Shown: piece after piece, positions 52,156-58,552 of the stretch
How the letters are laid out: each line of letters starts with the position of its first letter
Position numbering within the stretch: the stretch's first letter is position 1
From: an uncultured Eubacteriales bacterium
GTDB taxonomy: Bacteria > Bacillota > Clostridia > Christensenellales > Aristaeellaceae
Direction of reading: 5' to 3'
Length of the DNA: 64,000 nt
Assembly (NCBI GenBank): GCA_902765395.1
Contig: CACWZP010000008.1
Span: forward strand, 62,001 to 126,000
Translations under genes and position numbers: made by a program
The notes under the pieces: model-generated
The model's database searches: none
Seen by the model: the letters and a program-made list of their open reading frames with translations, nothing else
Told to the model about the DNA's origin: nothing

Positions 52156-52419
52156 TCAACTGCTGAAATGTCGGTCAAACAGCGTCCTGCAATCGCGGAG
52201 CATCTCCAGGGGTCGACCGCACTGGCAGGCCAGAAAGTGCAGCGCCAGCACAGCGCAGCATGAGCAGCCACGGGCAATCGCCTGTCTGCCGGGCGGCGCG
52301 GCTTGCCCGCCCGGTGCGCGCTGCAGCGTCGGTCTGCCCGCCATTTCCAGCAGCTGTTCCCGCAGGGCGCAGTCCGTCCGCGCCCCGCGGCAGTCCATAT
52401 GGTTCATGTGAGCATTCAT
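52156..52419 (-). CDS. Possible Cys-rich small protein
   Basis: This 87-residue frame starts at an ATG with AAAGG just upstream and ends 6 bp before a good terminator, which supports a real transcript. The product has Cys in MDCRGARTDC near the N-terminus and GCSCCAVL, LACQC and RDCR later: a spaced Cys pattern that could bind metal. I do not recognise a family, codon use is not convincing, and it lies in a degraded region, so it may be spurious. Confidence 0.35.
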   Translation of the reverse strand: MNAHMNHMDCRGARTDCALREQLLEMAGRPTLQRAPGGQAAPPGRQAIARGCSCCAVLALHFLACQCGRPLEMLRDCRTLFDRHFSS

Positions 52420-52441
52420 CCTTTGTGTTGATTCAGTTTTC

Positions 52442-52470
52442 AAATGAAAGGGTGGGGGAGCTCCCTACCC
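52442..52470 (-). terminator. Terminator of the sigma/anti-sigma operon
   Basis: On the minus strand the hairpin reads GGGTAGGGAGCTCCCCCACCC followed by TTTCATTT (plus 52450-52470 and 52442-52449). It lies about 60 bp after the secreted-protein stop. Confidence 0.6.
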
Positions 52471-52527
52471 GCGATCCAAGCCGCCTCGAATCGCCCTGAG
52501 CAGGTTGAAGACCAACTCCCAGGGTAT

Positions 52528-52953
52528 TCAGGTGGCTTTCTTCTTGATGCTGGTGTAGGACTTTGATTCCATAGATCCGCCCTTGACGCAAACAAACACG
52601 CACCGCACACGATAGGTCTCTCCCGCCACGCCATAGAATATCTTGCTGAAGGAATGCGAGGTGGTGTTGGTGCTGGTGGAGCCGGAGAGCCAATTTGTGA
52701 CATCTTCCCAGTTTCCTGAACTGTTCTTCTTCTGTACACAGTAATTTGCCACCCCAAGCTGGTCGGCCAGGCCGACGGCGGAGCAGCTGAACGACAGCTG
52801 GAGCCTGCCGCTGCCGATGGCGGTGACGGCCATGCCGTAGCTTTGGAAATAGTTGCTTTGCTGGATTTCGTCTGTCTCAGGCAGCGCGGCGAACGCGACG
52901 GAGCTGCAGAGCAGCATGGAAACGGCCAGAATCATGGCGATGAATTTCTTCAT
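52528..52953 (-). CDS. Small secreted protein of unknown function
   Basis: The 141-residue protein has a signal peptide MKKFIAMILAVSMLLCSSVAFA, cut after about residue 22. The mature part is a small beta-rich domain starting ALPETDEIQQSNYFQSYGM, with three Cys that could form a disulfide, and a Lys-rich end. It resembles the small secreted proteins often found in clostridial genomes (DUF6147-like, from memory). GGGAGGAATT precedes the ATG. It is the third gene behind the ECF sigma factor and its likely anti-sigma factor, so it may be a regulon member. Confidence 0.7.
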   Translation of the reverse strand: MKKFIAMILAVSMLLCSSVAFAALPETDEIQQSNYFQSYGMAVTAIGSGRLQLSFSCSAVGLADQLGVANYCVQKKNSSGNWEDVTNWLSGSTSTNTTSHSFSKIFYGVAGETYRVRCVFVCVKGGSMESKSYTSIKKKAT

Positions 52954-53016
52954 ATTGAATTCCTCCCTTTATCTTCGCTTCGGGAAGAGCGCGTCTCCAT
53001 CTGTGCAGAACCGACG

Positions 53017-53850
53017 CTATGTATTCAGGGCATGGATGACATGGCGCAGCTCATCCTCGGTCAGCGTCCCGTACAGGTTGTAGTGAACGCCTTTCGACAG
53101 CCAGGATACACTCAATCCATCTTCGTCTGAATTGTAGTACACCGTCACGTCGACGCCGTCGATCTCGATGGTCTCAGGCACTTCCGCCTGACGCTCGTAC
53201 TCCATATCAAACGACGTGCCTGCATCCTGTGCAATTTCCAGCGCTTCGAGGGTGGCCCACTGGTCTCCCTTCGTCATGTACAGGCTCCACTTCTGGAGGA
53301 CGCCGTCGTCCGACCAGGTTCCCTGAACGAACGCATACCCTTCCGGCAGGCACCCAGAGGCCGCGATGGCCTTGCCGATCTCGCCGGGGATGTCATCCAG
53401 GGATGTGAACTTCATTTTCCGACTGCTATCGTTCTCTGCCGCCCAATACTGCGTATTCTGCCCTTGTTCCACCTCGTAATCAGGTGTCACGATGCCGAAT
53501 GTCTGCGCAACCGGCATCAGATACTTCAGCAGCAGCGTCCAGTTGAACGCCCGCGCGGAAGTGTAGGTGACGAGGAATGCCGCTATGATCGAGGCCGCCG
53601 CAATGGCCGCGCGGCGCAGCACCACGGGCAAGCGCCGCCGATTCAGCTTTCGGGAAATCGCCTGCCAGTCCGCCGCCCTGTCGGCGTCGGTCGGCGCGTC
53701 CTTCTCCACCAGCTGAAGCAGCTCCGATACAAGCTGGGTATCCATCTCATCCTCTGGTTTTGCCAGCTCCGCATCAAGCAGCCGCGTTAGCTCATCGGGC
53801 ATCAACTCCAACCTTTTATCTTTCACCAAGCGGTTCAAAACATTCGGCAT
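53017..53850 (-). CDS. Anti-sigma-like membrane protein (DUF4367 type)
   Basis: The 277-residue protein has a cytoplasmic helical N-terminus (about 1-70, including LVEKDAPTDADRAADW), one membrane span near 80-100 (AIAAASIIAAFLVTYTS) and an extracytoplasmic domain. That domain ends VTVYYNSDEDGLSVSWLSKGVHYNLYGTLTEDELRHVIHAL, the DUF4367 pattern. The ATG at 53850, with GGAG 9 bp upstream, is preferred to one five codons earlier. It lies 66 bp after the ECF sigma gene and should hold that sigma factor at the membrane. Confidence 0.85.
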   Translation of the reverse strand: MPNVLNRLVKDKRLELMPDELTRLLDAELAKPEDEMDTQLVSELLQLVEKDAPTDADRAADWQAISRKLNRRRLPVVLRRAAIAAASIIAAFLVTYTSARAFNWTLLLKYLMPVAQTFGIVTPDYEVEQGQNTQYWAAENDSSRKMKFTSLDDIPGEIGKAIAASGCLPEGYAFVQGTWSDDGVLQKWSLYMTKGDQWATLEALEIAQDAGTSFDMEYERQAEVPETIEIDGVDVTVYYNSDEDGLSVSWLSKGVHYNLYGTLTEDELRHVIHALNT

Positions 53851-53916
53851 TTTTGCACGCTCCATTTCTATCTATGTCGTCAGAAGCCTGAATATTACAA
53901 TACAAAGTGAAAAACT

Positions 53917-54465
53917 TTATCTTATCGCCATGTGGATCATAAAGGCGACGATGCAGACCAGAAGCACCGCCCGCAGACGCTCCCGGATCCGGTGGATGCG
54001 CACGCGGATGCAGTTTTCGCTCAGGCCTGTCTTCACGCTGAGGTCGTGAAGGGACGTGCCCTTGATGCAGTATTCTTCGATCAGTTCATAGTCCTCCGCG
54101 GGCAAGGTTGATCGCAGCGTCAGCATCGTGTCCACGGCGTTCGTCTCATCCGGAACGGCGCTGTCCAGCGCTTCGGCGGACTGGGTGGTGAGGTGGAGGG
54201 CTTGCAGTGAAGCCGCCTTCTGTGCCTGGCGGAAGTGGGCTTTTTTGTGATTCTTGCACAGGTTTCGCGCCGTGACGAACAGCCACCCCTCCGGCTTCAC
54301 ATGGTCGGAGATGTCCTTCTCCGCCGCCAGCAGGAACACCTGTTGCACGATGTCGTGCGAATCCTCCACAGGGTATTGCTTCAGCAGATATCTGACAAGC
54401 TTGAATACGTTGACATACTGCGTCTTGTACAATTCCTCCAGCCAGGTCCCGCCGCGCTTCGACAT
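53917..54465 (-). CDS. ECF-type RNA polymerase sigma factor with hydrophobic C-terminal tail
   Basis: The 182-residue protein has a sigma-70 region 2 (FKLVRYLLKQYPVEDSHDIVQQVFLLAAEKD ... EGWLFVTARNLCKNHKKA) and a region 4 helix-turn-helix (GTSLHDLSVKTGLSENCIRVRIHRIRERL). Unusually it ends in a hydrophobic stretch AVLLVCIVAFMIHMAIR that could insert in the membrane. It starts a three-gene operon with its own consensus-like promoter. Confidence 0.9.
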   Translation of the reverse strand: MSKRGGTWLEELYKTQYVNVFKLVRYLLKQYPVEDSHDIVQQVFLLAAEKDISDHVKPEGWLFVTARNLCKNHKKAHFRQAQKAASLQALHLTTQSAEALDSAVPDETNAVDTMLTLRSTLPAEDYELIEEYCIKGTSLHDLSVKTGLSENCIRVRIHRIRERLRAVLLVCIVAFMIHMAIR

Positions 54466-54539
54466 GGTGCTCTTCCTCTCATATGTTTCTTTAGATCGAT
54501 GGAATGGTTACCAAATTATTAATTGATGTTGTAATGGTA

Positions 54540-54568
54540 ATTATACCCTGTGAAACCATGTAAGTCAA
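54540..54568 (-). promoter_or_regulatory. Promoter of the ECF sigma operon
   Basis: On the minus strand: TTGACT (plus 54563-54568), 17-bp spacer, TATAAT (plus 54540-54545), about 75 bp before the ATG. This is a housekeeping promoter, so any autoregulated ECF promoter would be separate. Confidence 0.85.
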
Positions 54569-54945
54569 TCGCCCGAGGGGACGTATTGTTGTACTACAGT
54601 GTCTCCTCAATGGATGCTTCGCATATGCTGAAATTCATTTTGCAAGGCACTCGACGACAGCGGAATCGCTGCTCAACGCCGCCGGCTTGACTGCCCAATT
54701 CGTCCGGTCACGGCGCTCGTTCTGGGGCGGAATACTCACCATCCAACGGCGAAACGGCGAGGCTCGAAAAAAGATTTGTAAAATACATGTAAAAACGGCT
54801 TGTCATTTGTGCTCCAAATCCCTTAAAGGGTGAAGGGGTTGGGAGATTTCAACCCCGGATAAAGGGATGTCTCCCGGCGAGCGGCGTGGCAAAGAATGGA
54901 ATATCGCGGGCTTTCCGGGGCATCCTCTCATCGGGAGGAATTTGG
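54569..54945. other. Intergenic region between ECF sigma and recombinase genes
   Basis: No frame with a ribosome site is seen before 54946. There is a hairpin GGGGTTG/CAACCCC (54835-54841 with 54850-54856) preceded by CCCTTAAAGGG. An attachment site for the recombinase could lie here but cannot be recognised from one sequence. Confidence 0.4.
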
Positions 54946-55140
54946 ATGAAGGAAAGCAAGGCGAGCGCGAAGGAGCAGCGGCGCAGCGTGGCGGAGCAGA
55001 TCTGGCTCCATTATTACAATCAAAAGCTGTACGACAAGGGCTTGATCACGGCGGATGAGCGGAACCGGATGACCAATCGCATCAACGCGCGGGGCCGCGG
55101 GGATGGGGCGAAGGGGAAGCGATATGAAGAATGTCGTTGA
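54946..55140 (+). CDS. Small SHOCT-like protein upstream of the recombinase
   Basis: The 64-residue protein starts at an ATG with GGGAGGAA upstream. After a charged N-terminus (MKESKASAKEQRR) it has EQIWLHYYNQKLYDKGLITADERNRM, a short two-helix module like SHOCT domains (L-x-x-x-G-L-I-T-x-x-E). Such genes often precede serine recombinase genes in clostridia. It ends in a basic tail (GAKGKRYEECR). The function is not known; it may help the recombinase. Confidence 0.72.
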   Translation: MKESKASAKEQRRSVAEQIWLHYYNQKLYDKGLITADERNRMTNRINARGRGDGAKGKRYEECR

Positions 55141-55165
55141 CATATTCCTGTTTTGGAAATATAAT
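55137..55165 (+). promoter_or_regulatory. Consensus promoter of the serine recombinase
   Basis: TTGACA (55137-55142), 17-bp spacer and TATAAT (55160-55165): a perfect match. It overlaps the stop codon of the SHOCT-like gene and lies 35 bp before the recombinase ATG, so the recombinase can be made independently. Confidence 0.88.
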
Positions 55166-55199
55166 AAGAACATGATACAGCGACATTTTGGAGGAAGCC

Positions 55200-56963
55200 A
55201 TGGATATATTGTCGACGCGCCAGCTGCTTCGGACCCGGACGATCTACGACATACCGCTGCGGGTGACGTACTATGCCCGCGTGTCGTCGGAGAGCGACGA
55301 GCAGCTGAATTCACTGGGCAACCAGGTGGCCTACTATGAAAGCCTCATCAGGAAGAACCGGGCGTGGACGTTTGTGCCCGGCTACATCGACGAGGGCCTG
55401 TCCGGGATCTCGACGCGCAAGCGGGAGAACTTTCACCGGATGATTTCGGACGCCAAAGACGGCCTGTTCGACCTCATCATTACCAAGGAGATCACGCGGT
55501 TCGCCAGGAACACGCTGGATTCCATACAGTACACCCGCCAGCTGCTGGGCGACGGGGTGGCGGTGTTCTTCCAGAACGACAACATCAACACGCTGGAAGA
55601 GGATTCGGAGCTGCGGCTGACGATCATGTCCGGCATCGCCCAGGACGAGCTGCGGAAGCTGTCCAGCCGCGTAAAGTTCGGGCACCAGCAGGCCATCAAA
55701 TCGAAGGTGGTGCTGGGGAACAGCCGCATCTTCGGCTATCGGAAGGACAACAAGCGCCTGGTGATCGACGAGGCCGAGGCGCCCATGGTGCGGGAGCTGT
55801 TCGGGCTGTACGCCACGGGCCGATACAGCATGAAGCAGATCGAGAATCTGTTCTGGGAGAAGGGCTATCGCAACCTGAATGGGAACCGAATCTCCCACGT
55901 GACCATGTCCAACATGATCTCCAACCCGAAGTACAAGGGGTATTACGTGGGGAACAAGGTGAAGGTGGTGGACATGTTCACCAAGAAGCAGAAGTTCCTG
56001 CCGCCGGAGGAGTGGGTGATGTTCAAGGACGAGACAGGCGAGATCGTGCCCGCCATCGTCAGCGAGGAGCTCTGGGATGCCGCCAACGCCGTGCTGCGCA
56101 AGCGCAGCGAGGACGTGAAGAGCCGCCAGGGCATCTGCAACCACGCGAACCTGCTCACCGGCAAGTTGTTCTGCACCTGCTGCGGCCAGCCCTACTACAG
56201 GAAGGAGTCAAAGGACATCCAGGGCAGGCGCAACAGCAAGTGGATCTGCTCCGGTAAGATCAAGAACGGCAGGGAAAGCTGCCCGTCCTTCGCCATCTAC
56301 GAAAGCGAGCTGCAGCCGCTGCTGTACGAGGTGTTCAGGGACACGAAGGCGGACGCCGACGCGATGGTGGAGGAGTACGTGCGCCTGTACACCGAGATGA
56401 CCGACCACAACCAACTGCCCGGCCGCATCGCGGAGCTTGAAAAGGCCGTCGACAACGCCAACCGGAAGAAGGGCAAGCTGCTTCAGCTGAACGTGGACGG
56501 CATGATTACCGACAGGGACTTCAAGGCCATGACCGAGCAGTGCAACGCCGAGATCGCCGACGCCGAGGCGCAGATGGAGGAGCTGAACGAACAGCTGCAG
56601 TCCAGCGAGGCGTTCAGGGAAAAGATAAGCGCCATCCGGCAAGTGCTTTCGGAGGCGCAGAAGGACGCGGCCAGCGGCATCATCGGCAAGGCGTTCGTGG
56701 ATAAGTACATCGACCGGATCTTCGTGACCCCGGAGGCGGAGAACGCCATGCGGCTGGACATCCGCATCTTCACCGGCGAGACCACTGAAAAGCTGCTGGA
56801 AAAGGTGCGAAGCCGTGGGGGTAACATGACTGTGGGAGCTTCGAGGCCATCTAAAAACCCTGATATTGCAGGGGATTTGGAGGCCCGGAGTTGTACGGGT
56901 AACACGTTCAAGAAGATGATCGAGGCCCAGGAGCGCCAGATGAGCGGCAATTCCCGCTACTAA
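55200..56963 (+). CDS. Large serine recombinase
   Basis: This 587-residue site-specific recombinase has a resolvase domain (about 20-165) with the nucleophilic Ser in YARVSSESDEQ, then DEGLSGISTRKRENFHRMI and ITKEITRFARNT. A recombinase domain follows (FGYRKDNKRLVIDEAEAPMVRELF). The zinc beta-ribbon is CTCCGQPYYRKES ... WICSGKIKNGRESC. A long coiled coil (about 390-480) ends the protein, as in phage integrases and transposon recombinases. GGAGGAAG precedes the ATG at 55200. No phage or conjugation genes are near, so it may be a relic or a DNA inversion/excision enzyme. Confidence 0.95.
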   Translation: MDILSTRQLLRTRTIYDIPLRVTYYARVSSESDEQLNSLGNQVAYYESLIRKNRAWTFVPGYIDEGLSGISTRKRENFHRMISDAKDGLFDLIITKEITRFARNTLDSIQYTRQLLGDGVAVFFQNDNINTLEEDSELRLTIMSGIAQDELRKLSSRVKFGHQQAIKSKVVLGNSRIFGYRKDNKRLVIDEAEAPMVRELFGLYATGRYSMKQIENLFWEKGYRNLNGNRISHVTMSNMISNPKYKGYYVGNKVKVVDMFTKKQKFLPPEEWVMFKDETGEIVPAIVSEELWDAANAVLRKRSEDVKSRQGICNHANLLTGKLFCTCCGQPYYRKESKDIQGRRNSKWICSGKIKNGRESCPSFAIYESELQPLLYEVFRDTKADADAMVEEYVRLYTEMTDHNQLPGRIAELEKAVDNANRKKGKLLQLNVDGMITDRDFKAMTEQCNAEIADAEAQMEELNEQLQSSEAFREKISAIRQVLSEAQKDAASGIIGKAFVDKYIDRIFVTPEAENAMRLDIRIFTGETTEKLLEKVRSRGGNMTVGASRPSKNPDIAGDLEARSCTGNTFKKMIEAQERQMSGNSRY

Positions 56964-56991
56964 GCGGTCCGGGGAGGCTTCTCCCCGCCCG

Positions 56992-57027
56992 GCCGGCCCT
57001 CGCCCCAGCGGCGACGGCCGGCTTTCT
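56992..57027 (+). terminator. Terminator after the recombinase gene
   Basis: GCCGGCC (56992-56998) pairs with GGCCGGC (57016-57022), continued by TCGCC/GGCGA, followed by TTTCTTAT. Confidence 0.8.
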
Positions 57028-57267
57028 TATAGCCGCCGCCGCGCCCGGGAGGCGATCCTGAAAAGTCCATCTCTGTTCATATTGAGTACACGAATGGCAT
57101 ATATAATGACAGCATCGGGGGTCGCCACTCTCGTTTTACATAGAACCATAAACCCCACTGTTCCCCGCCCGGGGCGTCGGCGTTGGCCGGCGTCCGATTG
57201 GGCGGGGACAGACAATTTTTGGCGGCTCCGCCAAATCTTTCCTTATGTATCAATACATAGAAATAAT
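57028..57267. other. Intergenic region upstream of the NusG-like gene
   Basis: These bases, part of a gap of about 380 bp, hold no convincing frame. A GC-rich palindromic stretch (GCCCGGGGC, GGCGTTGGCCGGCGTCC near 57165-57195) and the hairpin TTTGGCGGCTCCGCCAAA (57217-57235) are the only structures seen. The promoter of the next gene follows at 57268. Confidence 0.4.
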
Positions 57268-57296
57268 TTGACTTTACCCTGCCTGTCCCTTAAAAT
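57268..57296 (+). promoter_or_regulatory. Promoter of the NusG-like gene
   Basis: TTGACT (57268-57273), 17-bp spacer, TAAAAT (57291-57296), 50 bp before the ATG. Confidence 0.75.
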
Positions 57297-57346
57297 GATA
57301 TGGGCTTGCCCAATATGGACGCGTTCGGCGCGGGGAAGGAGGGCGT

Positions 57347-57874
57347 ATGTATTCCTATTGCTTCTTTTGTAACACCGTGAAGTGTGCCCTGGTGGCGGCG
57401 GCGATCCGACAGAAGTTCGGCTATGCGGCGTTTTCCCCGAAGATCGTGCAGCGCAAGTGGATCAAGGGCGCCTGCCACGAGGAGGTCCGGGACTACCTGC
57501 CCGGCTATGTGTTCGTCTATTCCGAGCGGCCCATCACCGAGTTCCGGGAGATCCGGGTGATGGAGGGCGTGCTGCGCTGCCTGGGCCAGCGGGACGACGA
57601 CTACCGGCTGCAGGGCAACGACCGGAAGTTCGCGGAGATGCTCTATGCTCACAACGGCACCATCGGCATCGTGAAGACCTATCGGGAGGGTGACCGGGTA
57701 AAGCTGTGCAGGGAGATGATGGGCGGCTTCGAGGGTGAGATCATCAAGCTGGATCGGCGCAAGGGCCGGGCCCTTTTGCAGTTCAGCTTCGACGGCAACT
57801 GCCTGCAGGTGTGGGTGGGCTATGAGATGATCGACGACGGTTCGCTGGTGATCGAACGTAGTGACAGCATGTGA
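57347..57874 (+). CDS. NusG-family antitermination factor (LoaP-like)
   Basis: The 175-residue protein has an N-terminal NGN domain (about 1-105: YCFFCNTVKCALVAAAIRQKFG, the VRDYLPGYVFVYSE strand and the VMEGVLRCLG region) and a C-terminal KOW domain (about 110-165: GIVKTYREGDRVKLCREMMGGFEGEIIKLDRRKGRALLQF). It is a specialised NusG paralogue of the LoaP type, which lets RNA polymerase read through terminators in long biosynthetic operons. The main nusG would lie with ribosomal genes elsewhere. It has its own promoter. The long glycan operon beginning at 20564 is an obvious candidate target, although it is 37 kb away. Confidence 0.85.
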   Translation: MYSYCFFCNTVKCALVAAAIRQKFGYAAFSPKIVQRKWIKGACHEEVRDYLPGYVFVYSERPITEFREIRVMEGVLRCLGQRDDDYRLQGNDRKFAEMLYAHNGTIGIVKTYREGDRVKLCREMMGGFEGEIIKLDRRKGRALLQFSFDGNCLQVWVGYEMIDDGSLVIERSDSM

Positions 57875-57919
57875 TATCCGTAAATTTGCGTTGAAAGTGA
57901 ATAATATATAAAATATTAC

Positions 57920-57947
57920 TTGCGCTGGCGCGGATTTATGATATAAT
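57920..57947 (+). promoter_or_regulatory. Promoter of the hydrogenase operon
   Basis: TTGCGC (57920-57925), 16-bp spacer, TATAAT (57942-57947), giving a leader of about 110 nt before the first gene. Confidence 0.75.
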
Positions 57948-57950
57948 ATA

Positions 57951-57970
57951 ATTAATGGGATGGCATTAAT
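57951..57970 (+). promoter_or_regulatory. Candidate operator at the hydrogenase promoter
   Basis: A perfect inverted repeat ATTAATG-GGATGG-CATTAAT starts 4 bp after the -10 box and spans the expected transcription start. The position suits a repressor site. It does not match the Rex consensus TTGTTAAN4TTAACAA. Confidence 0.55.
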
Positions 57971-58063
57971 TAGACACGACAAACTAATGTTAGTCCAATC
58001 AAATTGATCGGGCGGTTCCGGCAGCCGGGCGGCGCGATCGGCAATTAGAATGGAGGTTTTTGC

Positions 58064-58552
58064 ATGGGTGGTTTGAAGGCAGAAGCTGTGGCCCTGATCA
58101 AAGAGATCTGCGGTCGCTACAAGGACGAGAATACGCCGCTGATGATGATCCTCAGCGACATCCAGAACGAATATGGCTATATTCCTCTGGACGTGCAGGA
58201 GATCGTGTCCCAGGAGACGGGCATCTCCGTGGCGGAGATCTACGGCGTGGTCACGTTCTATTCGTTCTTCTCGCTCACGCCGAAGGGCAAGTATGTCATC
58301 GGCTGCTGTCTGGGCACGGCGTGCTACGTCAAGGGCGCGCAGAACGTCATCGACAAGTTCTCCGAGATTCTGAAGATCAAGCCCGGCGAGACGACCGCGG
58401 ACGGCCTGTTCACGCTGGACGCTCTGCGCTGCATCGGCGCCTGCGGCATCGCCCCGGCCGTCACCATCAACGGCACGGTCTATCCCAAGATGAGCGCGGG
58501 CCAGGTGCCTGACGTATTGGCGCATTATACGAAGGAGGGTGCAACGGCATGA
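58064..58552 (+). CDS. hydC: Bifurcating hydrogenase, NuoE-like [2Fe-2S] subunit
   Basis: This 162-residue thioredoxin-like ferredoxin of the NuoE/24-kDa family has an N-terminal helical part (NTPLMMILSDIQNEYGYIP-type segment) followed by CCLGTACYVKGA and CIGACGIAPAVTI, whose four Cys hold a [2Fe-2S] cluster. TGGAGG precedes the ATG. It overlaps the next gene by 4 bp (ATGA). It is the small subunit of the NADH- and ferredoxin-linked hydrogenase. Confidence 0.94.
   Translation: MGGLKAEAVALIKEICGRYKDENTPLMMILSDIQNEYGYIPLDVQEIVSQETGISVAEIYGVVTFYSFFSLTPKGKYVIGCCLGTACYVKGAQNVIDKFSEILKIKPGETTADGLFTLDALRCIGACGIAPAVTINGTVYPKMSAGQVPDVLAHYTKEGATA

Noticed and set aside
54569-57346. An attachment site or invertible segment for the serine recombinase
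   Set aside because: I could not find a convincing pair of inverted or direct repeats with a 2-bp core within the window. One sequence alone cannot show it.
57951-57970. A Rex operator at the hydrogenase promoter
   Set aside because: The repeat ATTAATG/CATTAAT does not fit the TTGTTAAN4TTAACAA consensus, so only an unnamed operator is claimed.
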